DNA of 64,000 nt from JAGWBJ01 sp964291465 (GCA_964291465.2 OZ219940.1:16877-80876), one strand, 5' to 3'; positions 1 through 8,403 are shown, numbered from the stretch's first letter. Numbers and translations are program-made. The notes: generated by a model not told the origin, from the letters alone.

Positions 1-2
1 CC

Positions 3-311
3 GAGGAGGACAACGAGCCCCATCGCGGCTTCGACGCCATCGGCAGCTATTACGCCAACATCCCCCAGCTCGTCGAGAGTCTCGATTGGACCCTCAAGGA
101 GACCACGATAGACGTCATAGGCGACATGGCCTACGCCTACGTGGAGTTCCTGGTCAACGCCGTGTTCAAAGAGGGCGGTCGCCGGATGACCTTCGACGGA
201 CGCAACACCTTCATACTGAAGAGGACCGGCGGCCGGTGGCGGTTCATCCACTACCACGAGTCCCTGTCCCGGGACCACAGTCACGATACCTGGGGGTTCC
301 TCTGGGAATAG
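3..311 (+). CDS. SnoaL/NTF2-like domain protein, 5'-truncated
   Basis: Open from the left edge (first full codon at base 3) to a TAG at 309-311, so about 102 C-terminal residues are visible and the start lies outside the window. The residues look like the second half of a SnoaL/DUF4440-type cone-shaped alpha+beta barrel. There is an acidic N-terminal part with FDAIGSYYANIP, strands around TTIDVIGDMAYAYVEF, and the usual final strand pair FILKRTGGRWRFIHYHESLS. Members are ketosteroid-isomerase-like enzymes or ligand-binding proteins; no substrate can be deduced. It converges on the minus-strand hydrolase that ends 22 bases downstream. Confidence 0.6.
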   Translation, partial: EEDNEPHRGFDAIGSYYANIPQLVESLDWTLKETTIDVIGDMAYAYVEFLVNAVFKEGGRRMTFDGRNTFILKRTGGRWRFIHYHESLSRDHSHDTWGFLWE

Positions 312-333
312 GCCCGGGGCCTCGGACCGCCTC

Positions 334-1038
334 CTAGGCCGCGCCGGATGACCAGATGCGGCGGACCTCCTCGGAGGACGTGACGTGACCGAAGCCCCAC
401 CCCATTACCCGCATGGAGAAGTCCTGCCTGTCCTGGCCCCGGTCGGCGCAGCAGTCCTCGACGGTCACCGTGTAGTAGTCGGCAAAGAAAGCGTCCCTGC
501 TGGTGGACTCCACGCACCCCGAGGTGGCCGTGCCGGTCATGAGGACGGTCTTGATGCCGTTGCTCCTCAGCACCAGGTCCAGGTCCGTGCCCCAGAAGCC
601 GCTCAGACGGTGCTTGCTGACGACGACCTCGCGTTCACTGCCGTCGGGGCGTATGTCGCCGTAGAAGTCCGCCCCAAAGGTCCCCGCCTGGCACTGTACG
701 CCGTACAGCCCGTGCTCCTCGAACAGGACTCGCATGGGCGGGGAGATGTACTCGGGGTTGTATATGGCCCGCACGAACACCCTCAGGGCCCCCGCGTCCC
801 GGGCCGCCTGCAGCAGGGACTCCAGGCCCTCGAGGGCCCGGGGGATGAGGGGATACGCCTCCCAGAGATGCCCGGCCCCCGGGAAGAAGGACGTGGTGTC
901 CCCCTTCTCCGCCCAGGTGCCGTACAACCCCTGGGGATGGACAAAGTCGTTCTGGACGTCCACTATGACCAGGGCCGTATGCTTCGGCTGTATCTGCTCC
1001 TCCAGGGTCCGAAGGACCTCCTGGTATTCCATCGCCAT
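334..1038 (-). CDS. Isochorismatase-family cysteine hydrolase
   Basis: A 234-aa cytoplasmic alpha/beta hydrolase of the isochorismatase/nicotinamidase superfamily, which hydrolyses amides or vinyl ethers. The catalytic triad is visible: Asp27 in VIVDVQNDF, Lys in VVVSKHRLSG, and Cys in GTATSGCVEST with the cis-peptide region before it. The start is the ATG at 1036-1038, preceded by GGAGGAG at good spacing; upstream codons in the same frame overlap the neighbour. It follows a second hydrolase of the same superfamily by 47 bases, so the two are probably co-transcribed. Substrate unknown; N-carbamoyl or biuret-type amides are possible for this family. Confidence 0.85.
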   Translation of the reverse strand: MAMEYQEVLRTLEEQIQPKHTALVIVDVQNDFVHPQGLYGTWAEKGDTTSFFPGAGHLWEAYPLIPRALEGLESLLQAARDAGALRVFVRAIYNPEYISPPMRVLFEEHGLYGVQCQAGTFGADFYGDIRPDGSEREVVVSKHRLSGFWGTDLDLVLRSNGIKTVLMTGTATSGCVESTSRDAFFADYYTVTVEDCCADRGQDRQDFSMRVMGWGFGHVTSSEEVRRIWSSGAA

Positions 1039-1085
1039 GTTCCCGTCTCCTCCCGTCTGGGGAATCTGCCCTCGTTCTCCGTGCG

Positions 1086-1778
1086 TCACGCCCGGTTGAC
1101 CAGCCCACGGAGATACTCCACCGTCTCGTCGGTGGTCACCACATCGGCGCAGAACATGTCCAAGTCCATCAGCTCGGCCAGGTGCATCAGCTCGCATCGG
1201 TCGCCCACCGCCTCCTCGGGCACCACCACCCTGAAGCTGGACATGGCGTCCCGGCAGGTATCGTTGATGCAGTGGCTGGTGCTGCAGCCGGTTACGATGA
1301 GCGTGTCCACCGCCAGTCCCACCAGCATCTGGTAGAAGCTCGTGCCCTTGAAACAGGACGTGTACTTCTTGGCGAAGACCTTCTCGTTGGGCAGCCGCCC
1401 CAGCCGCGGGTCCAGGTCGGTGACCCCGGACGTGGGGTCCGAAAAGCCCCTCAGCCCCGGCTGCTTCCTGTCCCACGGTCCCTGGGGGTCGTCGGGCTCG
1501 TAGCCCATGACGGTGAAGAAGATGGGCACCGACGCACTCCGGCCGGCGTCCAGCAGCCTGCGGGTCGCTTCGACCACCGAGTCCAAGTTGCTGCCCAGGG
1601 CATAGCTTGGGTCCATCTCTCCCCTGAACAGGTCAACGACCACGATGGCCGGACGCTGCCCGAACCCCATGCGGCCGCCGACTCCGCGCGCCCTGAACCT
1701 GGCCCTCAGGTCGTCGAGGTGCGCCAGGAGCTCCTCTTTCAGATGGGCGGGCAGCTTCAGGTCCTCGGCTGGGGCCAT
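1086..1778 (-). CDS. Isochorismatase-family cysteine hydrolase (N-carbamoylsarcosine amidase-like)
   Basis: A 230-aa protein with Asp49 in IVVVDLF, Lys in EKVFAKKYTSCF and Cys in VTGCSTSHCINDTCRDA, the complete Asp-Lys-Cys triad of the superfamily. The N-terminal 40 residues (LPAHLKEELLAHLDDLRARF) form a helical extension typical of the N-carbamoylsarcosine-amidase-like group. The start is the ATG at 1776-1778 with AAGGAGG seven bases upstream; the frame stays open further upstream but crosses a strong hairpin. It is the first gene of a two-gene minus-strand unit. The pair may form a hetero-oligomer or act on successive amides, but that is inference. Confidence 0.85.
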   Translation of the reverse strand: MAPAEDLKLPAHLKEELLAHLDDLRARFRARGVGGRMGFGQRPAIVVVDLFRGEMDPSYALGSNLDSVVEATRRLLDAGRSASVPIFFTVMGYEPDDPQGPWDRKQPGLRGFSDPTSGVTDLDPRLGRLPNEKVFAKKYTSCFKGTSFYQMLVGLAVDTLIVTGCSTSHCINDTCRDAMSSFRVVVPEEAVGDRCELMHLAELMDLDMFCADVVTTDETVEYLRGLVNRA

Positions 1779-1855
1779 CACGGCCTCCTTAGGACGGTGT
1801 TCCAGGGGGCGCCGGACAAGTGTAGTATACACCCTGGAGTCGGGGCCTTCTCCGT

Positions 1856-1893
1856 GCCTGCGGGAGCCCCGTTTGCGGGGGGCTCCGGCAGGC
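1856..1893. other. Strong inverted repeat upstream of nusA leader
   Basis: A 15-bp inverted repeat with one mismatch (left arm GCCTGCGGGAGCCCC, right arm GGGGCTCCGGCAGGC) and an 8-base loop. It lies in the 123-base space between the divergent hydrolase start and the nusA promoter. There is no T tract on either side, so a terminator role is uncertain; it may insulate the two divergent units. Confidence 0.6.
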
Positions 1894-1901
1894 GTCGGAC
1901 G

Positions 1902-1930
1902 TTGCATCATGCGGCATGGGATGTTATACT
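1902..1930 (+). promoter_or_regulatory. Sigma70-type promoter of the nusA operon
   Basis: TTGCAT (1902-1907), a 17-base spacer and TATACT (1925-1930) predict transcription from about 1937. This gives a leader of about 190 nt before nusA. No rimP gene lies between this promoter and nusA, unlike the common rimP-nusA order. Confidence 0.75.
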
Positions 1931-1941
1931 ACGACTGATAA

Positions 1942-2009
1942 TTTTCCGCTGCGAGAGCCCAGACTGAGCGGAAAACGCCTTTGATGGAGGCCCCGATACT
2001 TCGGGGCTT
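1942..2009 (+). promoter_or_regulatory. Structured nusA leader with attenuator-like hairpin
   Basis: Two hairpins follow the predicted start site. The first pairs TTTTCCGCT (1942-1950) with AGCGGAAAA (1967-1975), a perfect 9-bp stem. The second pairs AGGCCCCGA with TCGGGGCTT (1988-2009) over a TACT loop and is followed by a short pyrimidine run, TTCTTGCT. The arrangement resembles an attenuator upstream of an operon that makes the elongation/termination factor NusA, so autoregulation is plausible. No known riboswitch class was recognised. Confidence 0.5.
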
Positions 2010-2130
2010 CTTGCTCAGATGGGACATTTGGAAAGGGGACGGCTAACAGGCTTTCAGGAGCTTCATGGTGTCGGGGCTTTCGAACGTGCTCCGGTAGCTG
2101 CCGGGAACGCTCGAAGGAGGAGATGACGGT

Positions 2131-3756
2131 ATGAAAAGCGACTTCCTAATAGCGTTGACACAGCTGGCGGCCGAGAGACATCTGCCCAGGGAGCAGGTGC
2201 TGCAGGCCATCGAGGCTGCCCTTGCCTCCGCCTTGAAGAAGGACAGCCCCACCATGGGGCAGAACATCTCCGTCAAGCTTGACCCCAACAGTGTGGGTGA
2301 GCCGATAAGCGTCTTTGCCACCAAGACAGTGGTGGAGACCGTCGAGGACTCGGAGACCGAGATCGAGCTGGTCGAGGCCAGAAACATCCGCCAAGACGCG
2401 GCCCTGGGAGACGAGGTGCCCGTCGAGACCCTGGAGCTGGAGTTCAGCCGCATCGCCGCCCAGACGGCAAAGCAAGTCGTCTTGCAACGACTCCGGGAGG
2501 TGGAGCGAGACCTGGTCTACCAGGAGTTCCAAGAGCGCACGGGTGACGTGATCTCCGGAGTGGTGGGCCAGATAGAGGCAGGCCGGGTCGTAATCTTGGA
2601 GCTGGGACGGGCGCAAGCGGCCCTGTTCCCCGAGGAGCAGGTGCCCACCGAGCGGTATCGTAAGGGCCAGCGCCTGAAGGTCTACGTCGACGACGTGCGA
2701 AAGACCTCCAAGGGGCCGGAGATCCTGGTCTCCCGCAGCCACAAGAACCTCCTCAAGCGCCTGTTCGAGATAGAGGTGCCCGAGGTGTTCAACGGCATCG
2801 TGGAGATCAAGTCCATAGCGCGGGAGCCCGGGTCCAGAAGCAAGGTTGCGGTGACGTCCCGCCAGGACGGTATCGACCCCGTGGGCTCCTGCATAGGCAT
2901 GCGGGGCAACCGTATTCAGAGCATCGTCAACGAGCTCCAGGGAGAGAAGATCGACGTCGTCCGGTGGGACTCCAATCCGAAGGTGTTCCTGGCCAATGCC
3001 CTGAGCCCCTCGGAGGTGGTCCACGTGGAGATCAGGGAGGAGACCGGCAACGCCCTGGCCGTCGTCCCCGAGCGCCAGCTCTCCCTGGCCATAGGGAGGG
3101 AGGGCCAGAACGCCCGGCTGGCCGCCAAGCTGACCAACTTCCGCCTGGACATCAAGAGCATGAGCGAGTGGGAGCTGATTCGCTCCCAGCGGCAGGCCCC
3201 CGAGGAGCGCAAGCCCGCCGAGGAAGCGGCGGTGGCCGTCGAGGAGCCGGAGGTCGAGGCGGCGGTCCTGGAGGCCGAGGCGGTGGTCGCTGAGGCCCAG
3301 GCCCAGGCAGTGGAAGCTGCAGTCACCGAGGTGGAGACCGAAGCCGCTGCGGAGGCCGAGACGGTCGAAGCCGTCGAGGCCGAGGCCCCGGTGGCGGAGG
3401 CCGCGCCCGTCGACGCGGAGGAGGCGGCCGAGGTCCCCAGCAACAAGCTGACGCCCGAAGAGGAGCTGGCACTCCTGGCCCTGGAAGAGGCCGAGGCCGA
3501 GGCGGTGGCAGAGCTGGAGGAGGACGAGGACGAAGAAGAGGGAGACGACTTCGACGACAGCGTCTTCACCGTGCCAGTGCCCGCCACGGGCCCGGGCCAG
3601 ATCCGGTTCGCGGAGGACATCATGGAAGACTTCCGGGGCCCAGGGCGCAAGGGACGGAGGAGGCGCGGCGGCGCCGGAGCCGCCAGGGCCAGGCGGAGAC
3701 CATCCGCCAAGAGCCGGAGCGGTCCCCGTCCGCCGGCCGCGGGCGCCGGAGCGTAG
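2131..3756 (+). CDS. nusA: Transcription termination/antitermination factor NusA
   Basis: A 541-aa protein with the standard order: NusA N-terminal RNA-polymerase-binding domain (about 1-125), S1 domain (about 130-200), and KH1/KH2 (about 205-345). Hallmark segments are AREPGSRSKVAV, DPVGSCIGMRGNRI, ELQGEKIDVV and LSLAIGREGQNARLAAKL. From about residue 360 the protein has a long Glu/Ala/Val low-complexity acidic region. It ends with a short basic tail (GRKGRRRRGGAGAARARRR) in place of the AR repeats of proteobacteria. AGGAGGAG lies just upstream of the ATG. It heads the operon and acts in pausing, termination and transcription-translation coupling. Confidence 0.97.
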   Translation: MKSDFLIALTQLAAERHLPREQVLQAIEAALASALKKDSPTMGQNISVKLDPNSVGEPISVFATKTVVETVEDSETEIELVEARNIRQDAALGDEVPVETLELEFSRIAAQTAKQVVLQRLREVERDLVYQEFQERTGDVISGVVGQIEAGRVVILELGRAQAALFPEEQVPTERYRKGQRLKVYVDDVRKTSKGPEILVSRSHKNLLKRLFEIEVPEVFNGIVEIKSIAREPGSRSKVAVTSRQDGIDPVGSCIGMRGNRIQSIVNELQGEKIDVVRWDSNPKVFLANALSPSEVVHVEIREETGNALAVVPERQLSLAIGREGQNARLAAKLTNFRLDIKSMSEWELIRSQRQAPEERKPAEEAAVAVEEPEVEAAVLEAEAVVAEAQAQAVEAAVTEVETEAAAEAETVEAVEAEAPVAEAAPVDAEEAAEVPSNKLTPEEELALLALEEAEAEAVAELEEDEDEEEGDDFDDSVFTVPVPATGPGQIRFAEDIMEDFRGPGRKGRRRRGGAGAARARRRPSAKSRSGPRPPAAGAGA

Positions 3757-3767
3757 GGAGCCTCTCC

Positions 3768-4067
3768 TTGGCCAGGGCAAAGCACACGCCGCTGCGGAGT
3801 TGCGCGGTCTGCTCTCGGAAGCTGCCCAAGGCCCAGCTGACCAGGGTGGTCCGGGGCGCCGACGGCAAGGTAGGGCCGGACCCCACCGGCCGAAAACCCG
3901 GGCGCGGCGCCTATCTCTGCGACGACGAGCGCTGCAGGGACGCCGGCATAAAGCGTGGCCGGGTCGAGCGTGCCCTCAAGTCGTCCTTCACCGAGGAGGA
4001 CCGTAAAGCCCTGGTGGAGTATCTACACCAGGAACCTCAACCTGCCAGTACTGGAGACATGCGATGA
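3768..4067 (+). CDS. ylxR: YlxR/RnpM family RNA-binding protein
   Basis: A 99-aa YlxR-fold protein that lies between nusA and infB, as in most bacteria. Family signatures are RSCAVCSRKLPK, LTRVVRGADG and DPTGRKPGRGAYLC, with the basic KRGRVERAL helix following. The start is TTG at 3768-3770, preceded by AGGGAG seven bases upstream. The stop codon overlaps the infB ATG by four bases (ATGA), so translation is probably coupled. In Bacillus the homologue RnpM binds RNase P RNA; the same role here is inference. Confidence 0.93.
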   Translation: MARAKHTPLRSCAVCSRKLPKAQLTRVVRGADGKVGPDPTGRKPGRGAYLCDDERCRDAGIKRGRVERALKSSFTEEDRKALVEYLHQEPQPASTGDMR

Positions 4068-5856
4068 CCTCCGACACCAGGCCCCGGCAACGAAAACAGG
4101 GGAAGAGAGCCACAGCCAAGACCGTGGTGCTTCCCGAGACACTCTCGGTGAAGAGGCTGTCCGAGATCACGGGCATCACCGCCATCGACGTCATAAAGCA
4201 GCTCATGCGCAACGGCATAATGGCCTCCATGAACCAGGCCATCGACTTCGAGGTGGCCACCCTGGTCACCTCGGCTTTCGGCATGCGCGCCAGGCCGCGG
4301 ACCGCGTCTGCGGCGGCGGCGGCCGGCGCCTCTCTCATGGAGGACGAAGACGAGGCATCCCTGGCCGGGCGCCCGCCGGTGGTCACCATCATGGGCCACG
4401 TTGACCACGGCAAGACCACCCTCCTGGACACCATCCGCACCACCCGCGTAGCCGAGAGCGAGGTCGGCAGCATAACCCAGCACATCGGCGCCTACCAGGT
4501 GCGATACAAGGACCAGGATATCACCTTCCTGGACACCCCCGGCCACGAGGCGTTCACGGCCATCCGGGCCAGGGGCGCCAGCGTCACTGACATAGCGGTG
4601 CTGGTGGTAGCAGCGGACGACGGCGTCATGCCCCAGACCGTCGAGGCCCTGGACCACGCCAAGGCCGCCGAGGTGCCGGTAATGGTCGCCATCAACAAGA
4701 TGGACCGGCCGGAAGCCGATCCGGAGAGGGTAAAGCGCCAGCTCACCGAGCACGGCCTGGTGGTGGAGGAGTGGGGGGCGAAACCATAGCCGTGCCCCTG
4801 TCCGCCACCCAGGGAGACGGCATCGAGGACCTTCTGGAGAACATACTCGTGGTGGCTGAGCTCAGCGAGATCAAGGCCGACCCGGAGCGGCCCGCCGTCG
4901 GCGTGGTCATCGAGGCGAAGCTGGACAAGACCAGGGGGCCCCTGGCCACGGTCCTGGTCCAGAACGGCACCCTCAGGGTGGGAGACCGCATCATAGCAGG
5001 AACCGCCTTCGGACGGGTCAGGGCCATGCTCAGCGACACCGGGACAAGGTTGGAAGAGGCCACCCCATCGGTACCCGTCGAGATTATGGGCTTCAGCGCC
5101 ACGCCGGAAGCCGGCGACCTGTTCGAGGTGGCGGCCGACGAGAGGACCATGAGAGACACCGTGGCCGAGAGGGCGCGTGGCCGGGGCGCAGGGCCCGGAG
5201 TGCCCCTGACGCTGGAGGAGATATACACGGGAGTCAGCGCCGAGGACGTAAAGGAGGTGAACCTGGTCGTCAAGGCCGACGTCCAGGGAAGCGTCGAAGC
5301 GGTGTCCGCCGCGCTGGAACGCCTGGACGACGACCGGGCCAAGGTCCGCATCCTGCACGCGGGAAGCGGCACCATCACCGAGAGCGACGTCCTGCTGGCC
5401 TCTGCCTCGGGCGCCATCGTAGTCGGATTCAACACCACCACCCAGCCCGGAGTCGACCGGCTGGCCGACAGGGAGGGTGTGGAGATCCGCCATTACCGGA
5501 TCATCTATCACCTCATCGAGGACATCGAGAAGGCCCTGCAAGGCCTTCTCGATGCGACCTTCCACGAGGTGGTACAGGGCCACGCGGAGATAAGGGCTAT
5601 CTTCTCCGTCGGCAGGCGAAACAAGATCGCCGGCTGCATGGTCTCCGACGGACGCATCGCCCGGAACGCCCTGGTGCGGGTCCTCCGCGGCGGGGAAGTC
5701 ATCCACGAAGGCAGCGTGTCCAGCTTGCGGCACTTCAAGGAGGAGGTGTCCGAGATGGCCGCCGGCTTCGAGTGCGGCGTGGGCCTGGGCGGTTTCGTCG
5801 AATTCCAGGAGGGTGACGTGCTGGAGACGTACCGCCGGGAAAAGGGCAGGGCCTAA
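4064..5856 (+). CDS. infB: Translation initiation factor IF-2, interrupted by a one-base frameshift
   Basis: Two adjoining frames together encode a complete short IF-2 of about 597 residues. Frame one (4064-4789) carries the IF2 N-terminal domain and the GTPase core motifs GHVDHGKTT, DTPGHEAF and NKMD. Frame two (open from 4771) continues with the G5 region SATQGDG, domain II, and the C-terminal IF2 domains that bind initiator tRNA. The join falls in a run of six G (4773-4778); seven would restore EEWGGETIAV. The long N-terminal extension of proteobacterial IF-2 is absent. IF-2 is essential, so a sequencing or assembly deletion is likelier than a true null. It lies between ylxR and rbfA in one operon. 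Confidence 0.93.
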
Positions 5857-5922
5857 ACGCACCGCAGGCGACCCGCCGTACCCGAGCCCTCCGCGTCCCC
5901 ATCCGCGAGGAGTCGCTTACCC

Positions 5923-6306
5923 GTGAGCAGAAGAACCGACCGCATCAATGGACTGCTGCGCCAGGAGATAAGCCGTCTTCTCTCCCGCGAGCTGAACGAC
6001 CCCCGGCTCTCGGGCGTCGTCAGCATCACCAGGGTCGAGACGTCCTCCGATCTGCGCGTTTCCCGTGTCTACGTCAGCGTCCTGGGCGGCTCCGACGACA
6101 AGGACTCGGTGCTCAAGGGCATCAGCTCGGCAGGGGGGTTCATCCGGCGGGAGATGCGGGACCGCTTGTCCCTGAAGTACATCCCCGACCTGCGGTTCAC
6201 CCTGGACGAGTCCATGGAGGAGGCCCAGCACATCCAGAGGCTGATGGACCGGCTCTCCACCACCGAAGACCGGAGGGAGGCCACGGCGCCCGAGGCGGCC
6301 GGCTAG
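5923..6306 (+). CDS. rbfA: 30S ribosome-binding factor RbfA
   Basis: A 127-aa single-domain KH-type protein that helps mature the 5' end of 16S rRNA in the 30S subunit. Typical segments are RINGLLRQEISRLLSRELNDPRLSG near the N terminus (split here as helix 1 and the PRL turn), VSRVYVSVLG, and RRRLSLKYIPDLRF-like sequence toward the C terminus. The start is GTG at 5923 with GAGGAG about ten bases upstream. It sits 66 bases after infB and 27 before truB, as expected for this conserved operon. Confidence 0.93.
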   Translation: MSRRTDRINGLLRQEISRLLSRELNDPRLSGVVSITRVETSSDLRVSRVYVSVLGGSDDKDSVLKGISSAGGFIRREMRDRLSLKYIPDLRFTLDESMEEAQHIQRLMDRLSTTEDRREATAPEAAG

Positions 6307-6333
6307 GACCCGTGTCCCGGCACTGGAGAAGCA

Positions 6334-7326
6334 TTGACTGACAAAGCGGCACAGACTCCCCGGAGACCAATGGAAACTAAGAAGGCAGTCAACGGCTTCC
6401 TGAACCTGTACAAAGAGCCGGGTCCGACGTCCATGGACGCCGTCCGACAGGTGAAGAGGCTCAGCGGGCAGCGGAAGAGGGTGGGTCACGGCGGCACCCT
6501 GGACCCCATTGCCGAGGGTGTCCTTCCCATCTGCTTCGGCCAAGCCACCCGCCTGATGGAGTACGTCACCTGCAGCGCCCGGGCCTACAGGATGGACGTC
6601 CGTCTGGGGGCCGCCACGACCACCTACGACAGGGAAGGAGAGGTGGTGAGGACCGCCGACCCGTCCCACATAGACCGGGAGGCCGTGGAAGCCTCCCTGG
6701 AGCCGTTTCGGGGCGAGTTCCAGCAGACCCCTCCCATGTACAGCGCGCTGAAGGTGGGGGGCAAGCGGCTCTACGATCTGGCGCGGTCTGGGATTGAAGT
6801 GGAACGGAAGCCCAGGACCGTCACCATCTCCAGGATAGAGATCGTAGAGATGGACCTGCCCTCCGTGGTCATTGACGTGAACTGTGGACGGGGGGCCTAC
6901 ATGCGCTCCCTGGCCCACGATCTGGGCGAAGCCCTGGGCTGCGGAGCGTACCTGGAGGGCCTCGTCCGCCTCAGGTCTGGGCCATTCCTGGTCGAGGACG
7001 CGGTCAGGCTGGAAACACTGCAGGACGCCGCGGGAGAGAACGGTTGGGCGAGCCACCTAGAGCCCCCGGACTTCGTCCTCCTGCACATGAAGAGCGTAAC
7101 GGTGGGTGAGGCGGCGGAGCGTTACCTGCGCAATGGCCATCCGGTCAAGCTCCCGCCCCATCTGTCGGCCTACGCCGGCTACATGGAGCGATACAGGGCG
7201 TACTCCGAGGACGGGCGGTTCCTCGCCGTGGTCCGCTACGAGCGGTCCAAGAACGAATGGCAGCCCAACAAGGTGTTCACCGTCGACGCCCCGTCGCCCT
7301 ACGCCGGCACCCCCGCCCGGCAGTAG
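6334..7326 (+). CDS. truB: tRNA pseudouridine(55) synthase TruB
   Basis: A 330-aa enzyme that isomerises U55 in the T-loop of tRNAs. The catalytic motif GHGGTLDPIAEGVLPI contains the nucleophilic Asp, and KEPGPTSMDAV, TPPMYSALKVGGKRLYDLAR and CGRGAYMRSLAHDLG are family signatures. A C-terminal PUA-like part follows (about 250-320). The start used is TTG at 6334 with GGAG five bases upstream; an ATG at 6370 is an alternative that would trim 12 residues. It is the last recognised gene of the nusA operon, and ribF does not follow. Confidence 0.94.
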   Translation: MTDKAAQTPRRPMETKKAVNGFLNLYKEPGPTSMDAVRQVKRLSGQRKRVGHGGTLDPIAEGVLPICFGQATRLMEYVTCSARAYRMDVRLGAATTTYDREGEVVRTADPSHIDREAVEASLEPFRGEFQQTPPMYSALKVGGKRLYDLARSGIEVERKPRTVTISRIEIVEMDLPSVVIDVNCGRGAYMRSLAHDLGEALGCGAYLEGLVRLRSGPFLVEDAVRLETLQDAAGENGWASHLEPPDFVLLHMKSVTVGEAAERYLRNGHPVKLPPHLSAYAGYMERYRAYSEDGRFLAVVRYERSKNEWQPNKVFTVDAPSPYAGTPARQ

Positions 7327-7336
7327 CCTTCATGCA

Positions 7337-7370
7337 GATGACACACCAGCCTGGGGGCAGGAGTGTCATC
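7337..7370 (+). terminator. Hairpin after truB, probable operon terminator
   Basis: A perfect 8-bp outer stem (GATGACAC with GTGTCATC) encloses a weaker inner CCTG/CAGG pairing, followed by CCGTTTTCG. It starts 11 bases past the truB stop, where the nusA operon should end. The T tract is short, so efficiency is uncertain. Confidence 0.5.
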
Positions 7371-7404
7371 CCGTTTTCGACCTGCCCGTAGGCGTCAATT
7401 GTTC

Positions 7405-7432
7405 TTGACAAATCAGCCACAGCATGTATATT
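7405..7432 (+). promoter_or_regulatory. Promoter of the small zinc-ribbon gene
   Basis: A consensus TTGACA (7405-7410), a 16-base spacer and TATATT (7427-7432) lie about 40 bases upstream of the start codon at 7473. The local sequence is much richer in A+T than its surroundings. Confidence 0.75.
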
Positions 7433-7472
7433 TGATAGCTATGGCTGAGAGGCCGTAAGGAGGGAGGGTGCC

Positions 7473-7616
7473 ATGGAGGCGTACTGCTTCAAGTGCCGGT
7501 CCAAGAGAGAGATCAAGGGGCCACAGCAAGTGACCCTCAAGAACGGGCGCCCGGCCACCCAGGGCACCTGCCCGATCTGTGGCACCAAGGTCTTCCGCAT
7601 AGGCAAGGCCGCCTGA
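7473..7616 (+). CDS. DUF5679-type small zinc-ribbon protein
   Basis: A 47-aa gene. It begins MEAYCFKCRSKREI, has a central lysine-rich strand (QVTLKNGRPATQG) and a second CPICG knuckle, ending in KVFRIGKAA. The two CxxC pairs (Cys5/Cys8 and Cys33/Cys36) form a zinc ribbon typical of DUF5679 proteins. GGAGGGAGG lies upstream of the ATG and a near-consensus promoter precedes it, so it is probably well expressed as a monocistronic unit. Function is unknown; small ribbons of this type often bind nucleic acid or a larger partner. Confidence 0.85.
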   Translation: MEAYCFKCRSKREIKGPQQVTLKNGRPATQGTCPICGTKVFRIGKAA

Positions 7617-7652
7617 GACTCCTTGGCACTCAGCTCTCATTTGAAGGCTTCA

Positions 7653-8327
7653 TCAGCTCCTAGAGACCATCGACACCCCCAGCTTCGCCAGGAGGCCCTC
7701 GGGGTTCTTGTGCAGCAAGAGATGAGCCTCCTCGCTATCGAGCCCGGCACCTAGGGCCACCTTCCTTGTCATCTCCGGCGTCAGCAGGTCCTCGGGGGCG
7801 TGGGCGTCGGAGTCCAAGACTGTAAGGGTCCCGGCTTGGGCGGCAACCTTCACGACATGGCCATTGGCTAGGCTATGGCCCTTGCGGGCCGATATCTCCA
7901 GGAACACCCCCCGCTCCGACGCCAGACGGGCGTCCTCCATCTCGATGAGGCCGGGGTGCGCGACTATGTCCACCGAGTCCGAGAGGATGGCGGCGCGATT
8001 GGTCCCCGGCTCCACCGGCTCCACCGGCGTCTCGCCGTGGACCACCACCAGCTTCGCCCCCAGCCCCTTGGCCGCCCGCGCGACCTCGTCTATGTCCTCC
8101 TTGGGCACGTGGGTGATCTCCACCCCCGGGAGGGCCAGAATGTCCCAGCGGGAGGAGGCGGCCCTGCAGTCGGTTACCAGCGTCTTGACTACGTACTCGA
8201 CGTTGCCGGGCCCGACGTGGTCCGTGACGCCTATGACCTGGTAGCCGCGTACGCTGGCCCGGCGTATTAGCTCGATGGGCGAGAGCACCCCGTCGCTGAG
8301 GAACGTATGGGTATGGAAATCAAACAT
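7653..8327 (-). CDS. PHP-domain phosphoesterase (histidinol-phosphatase family)
   Basis: A 224-aa metal-dependent phosphoesterase of the PHP family. It starts MFDFHTHTFLSDG, where the HxH pair contributes the first metal ligands, and continues with GVTDHVG, LPGVEITHVPKE, VVVHGE, VAHPGLI and DSDAHAP, which supply the remaining His/Asp ligands. The ATG at 8325-8327 has GGAGG just upstream; a longer frame would have to read through a 14-bp hairpin, so the shorter start is preferred. Family members hydrolyse histidinol phosphate or other small phosphate esters. The substrate here is unassigned. Confidence 0.85.
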   Translation of the reverse strand: MFDFHTHTFLSDGVLSPIELIRRASVRGYQVIGVTDHVGPGNVEYVVKTLVTDCRAASSRWDILALPGVEITHVPKEDIDEVARAAKGLGAKLVVVHGETPVEPVEPGTNRAAILSDSVDIVAHPGLIEMEDARLASERGVFLEISARKGHSLANGHVVKVAAQAGTLTVLDSDAHAPEDLLTPEMTRKVALGAGLDSEEAHLLLHKNPEGLLAKLGVSMVSRS

Positions 8328-8345
8328 CGCGCCTCCACGCAGACA

Positions 8346-8376
8346 GCCGGGCAAGGAGCACAGCTCCTTGCCCGGC
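8346..8376 (-). terminator. Perfect 14-bp hairpin after the first NHL gene
   Basis: GCCGGGCAAGGAGC pairs exactly with GCTCCTTGCCCGGC over a 3-base ACA loop, 27 bases past the stop of the NHL-repeat gene and just before the PHP gene start. There is no T tract, but its position at the end of the DUF1800-NHL unit suggests termination or mRNA 3'-end protection. Confidence 0.6.
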
Positions 8377-8403
8377 ACATCGGTTCCACCGTAGGGACCC
8401 TGT

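Noticed and set aside
2146..3780. A 544-codon open frame antisense to nusA
   Set aside because: Low-complexity Leu/Gly/His translation opposite an unmistakable nusA; no family similarity.
4764..4795. Programmed ribosomal frameshifting in infB
   Set aside because: A G run alone is not a known signal in infB, no stimulatory hairpin was obvious, and a similar loss in a second gene fits sequence error better.
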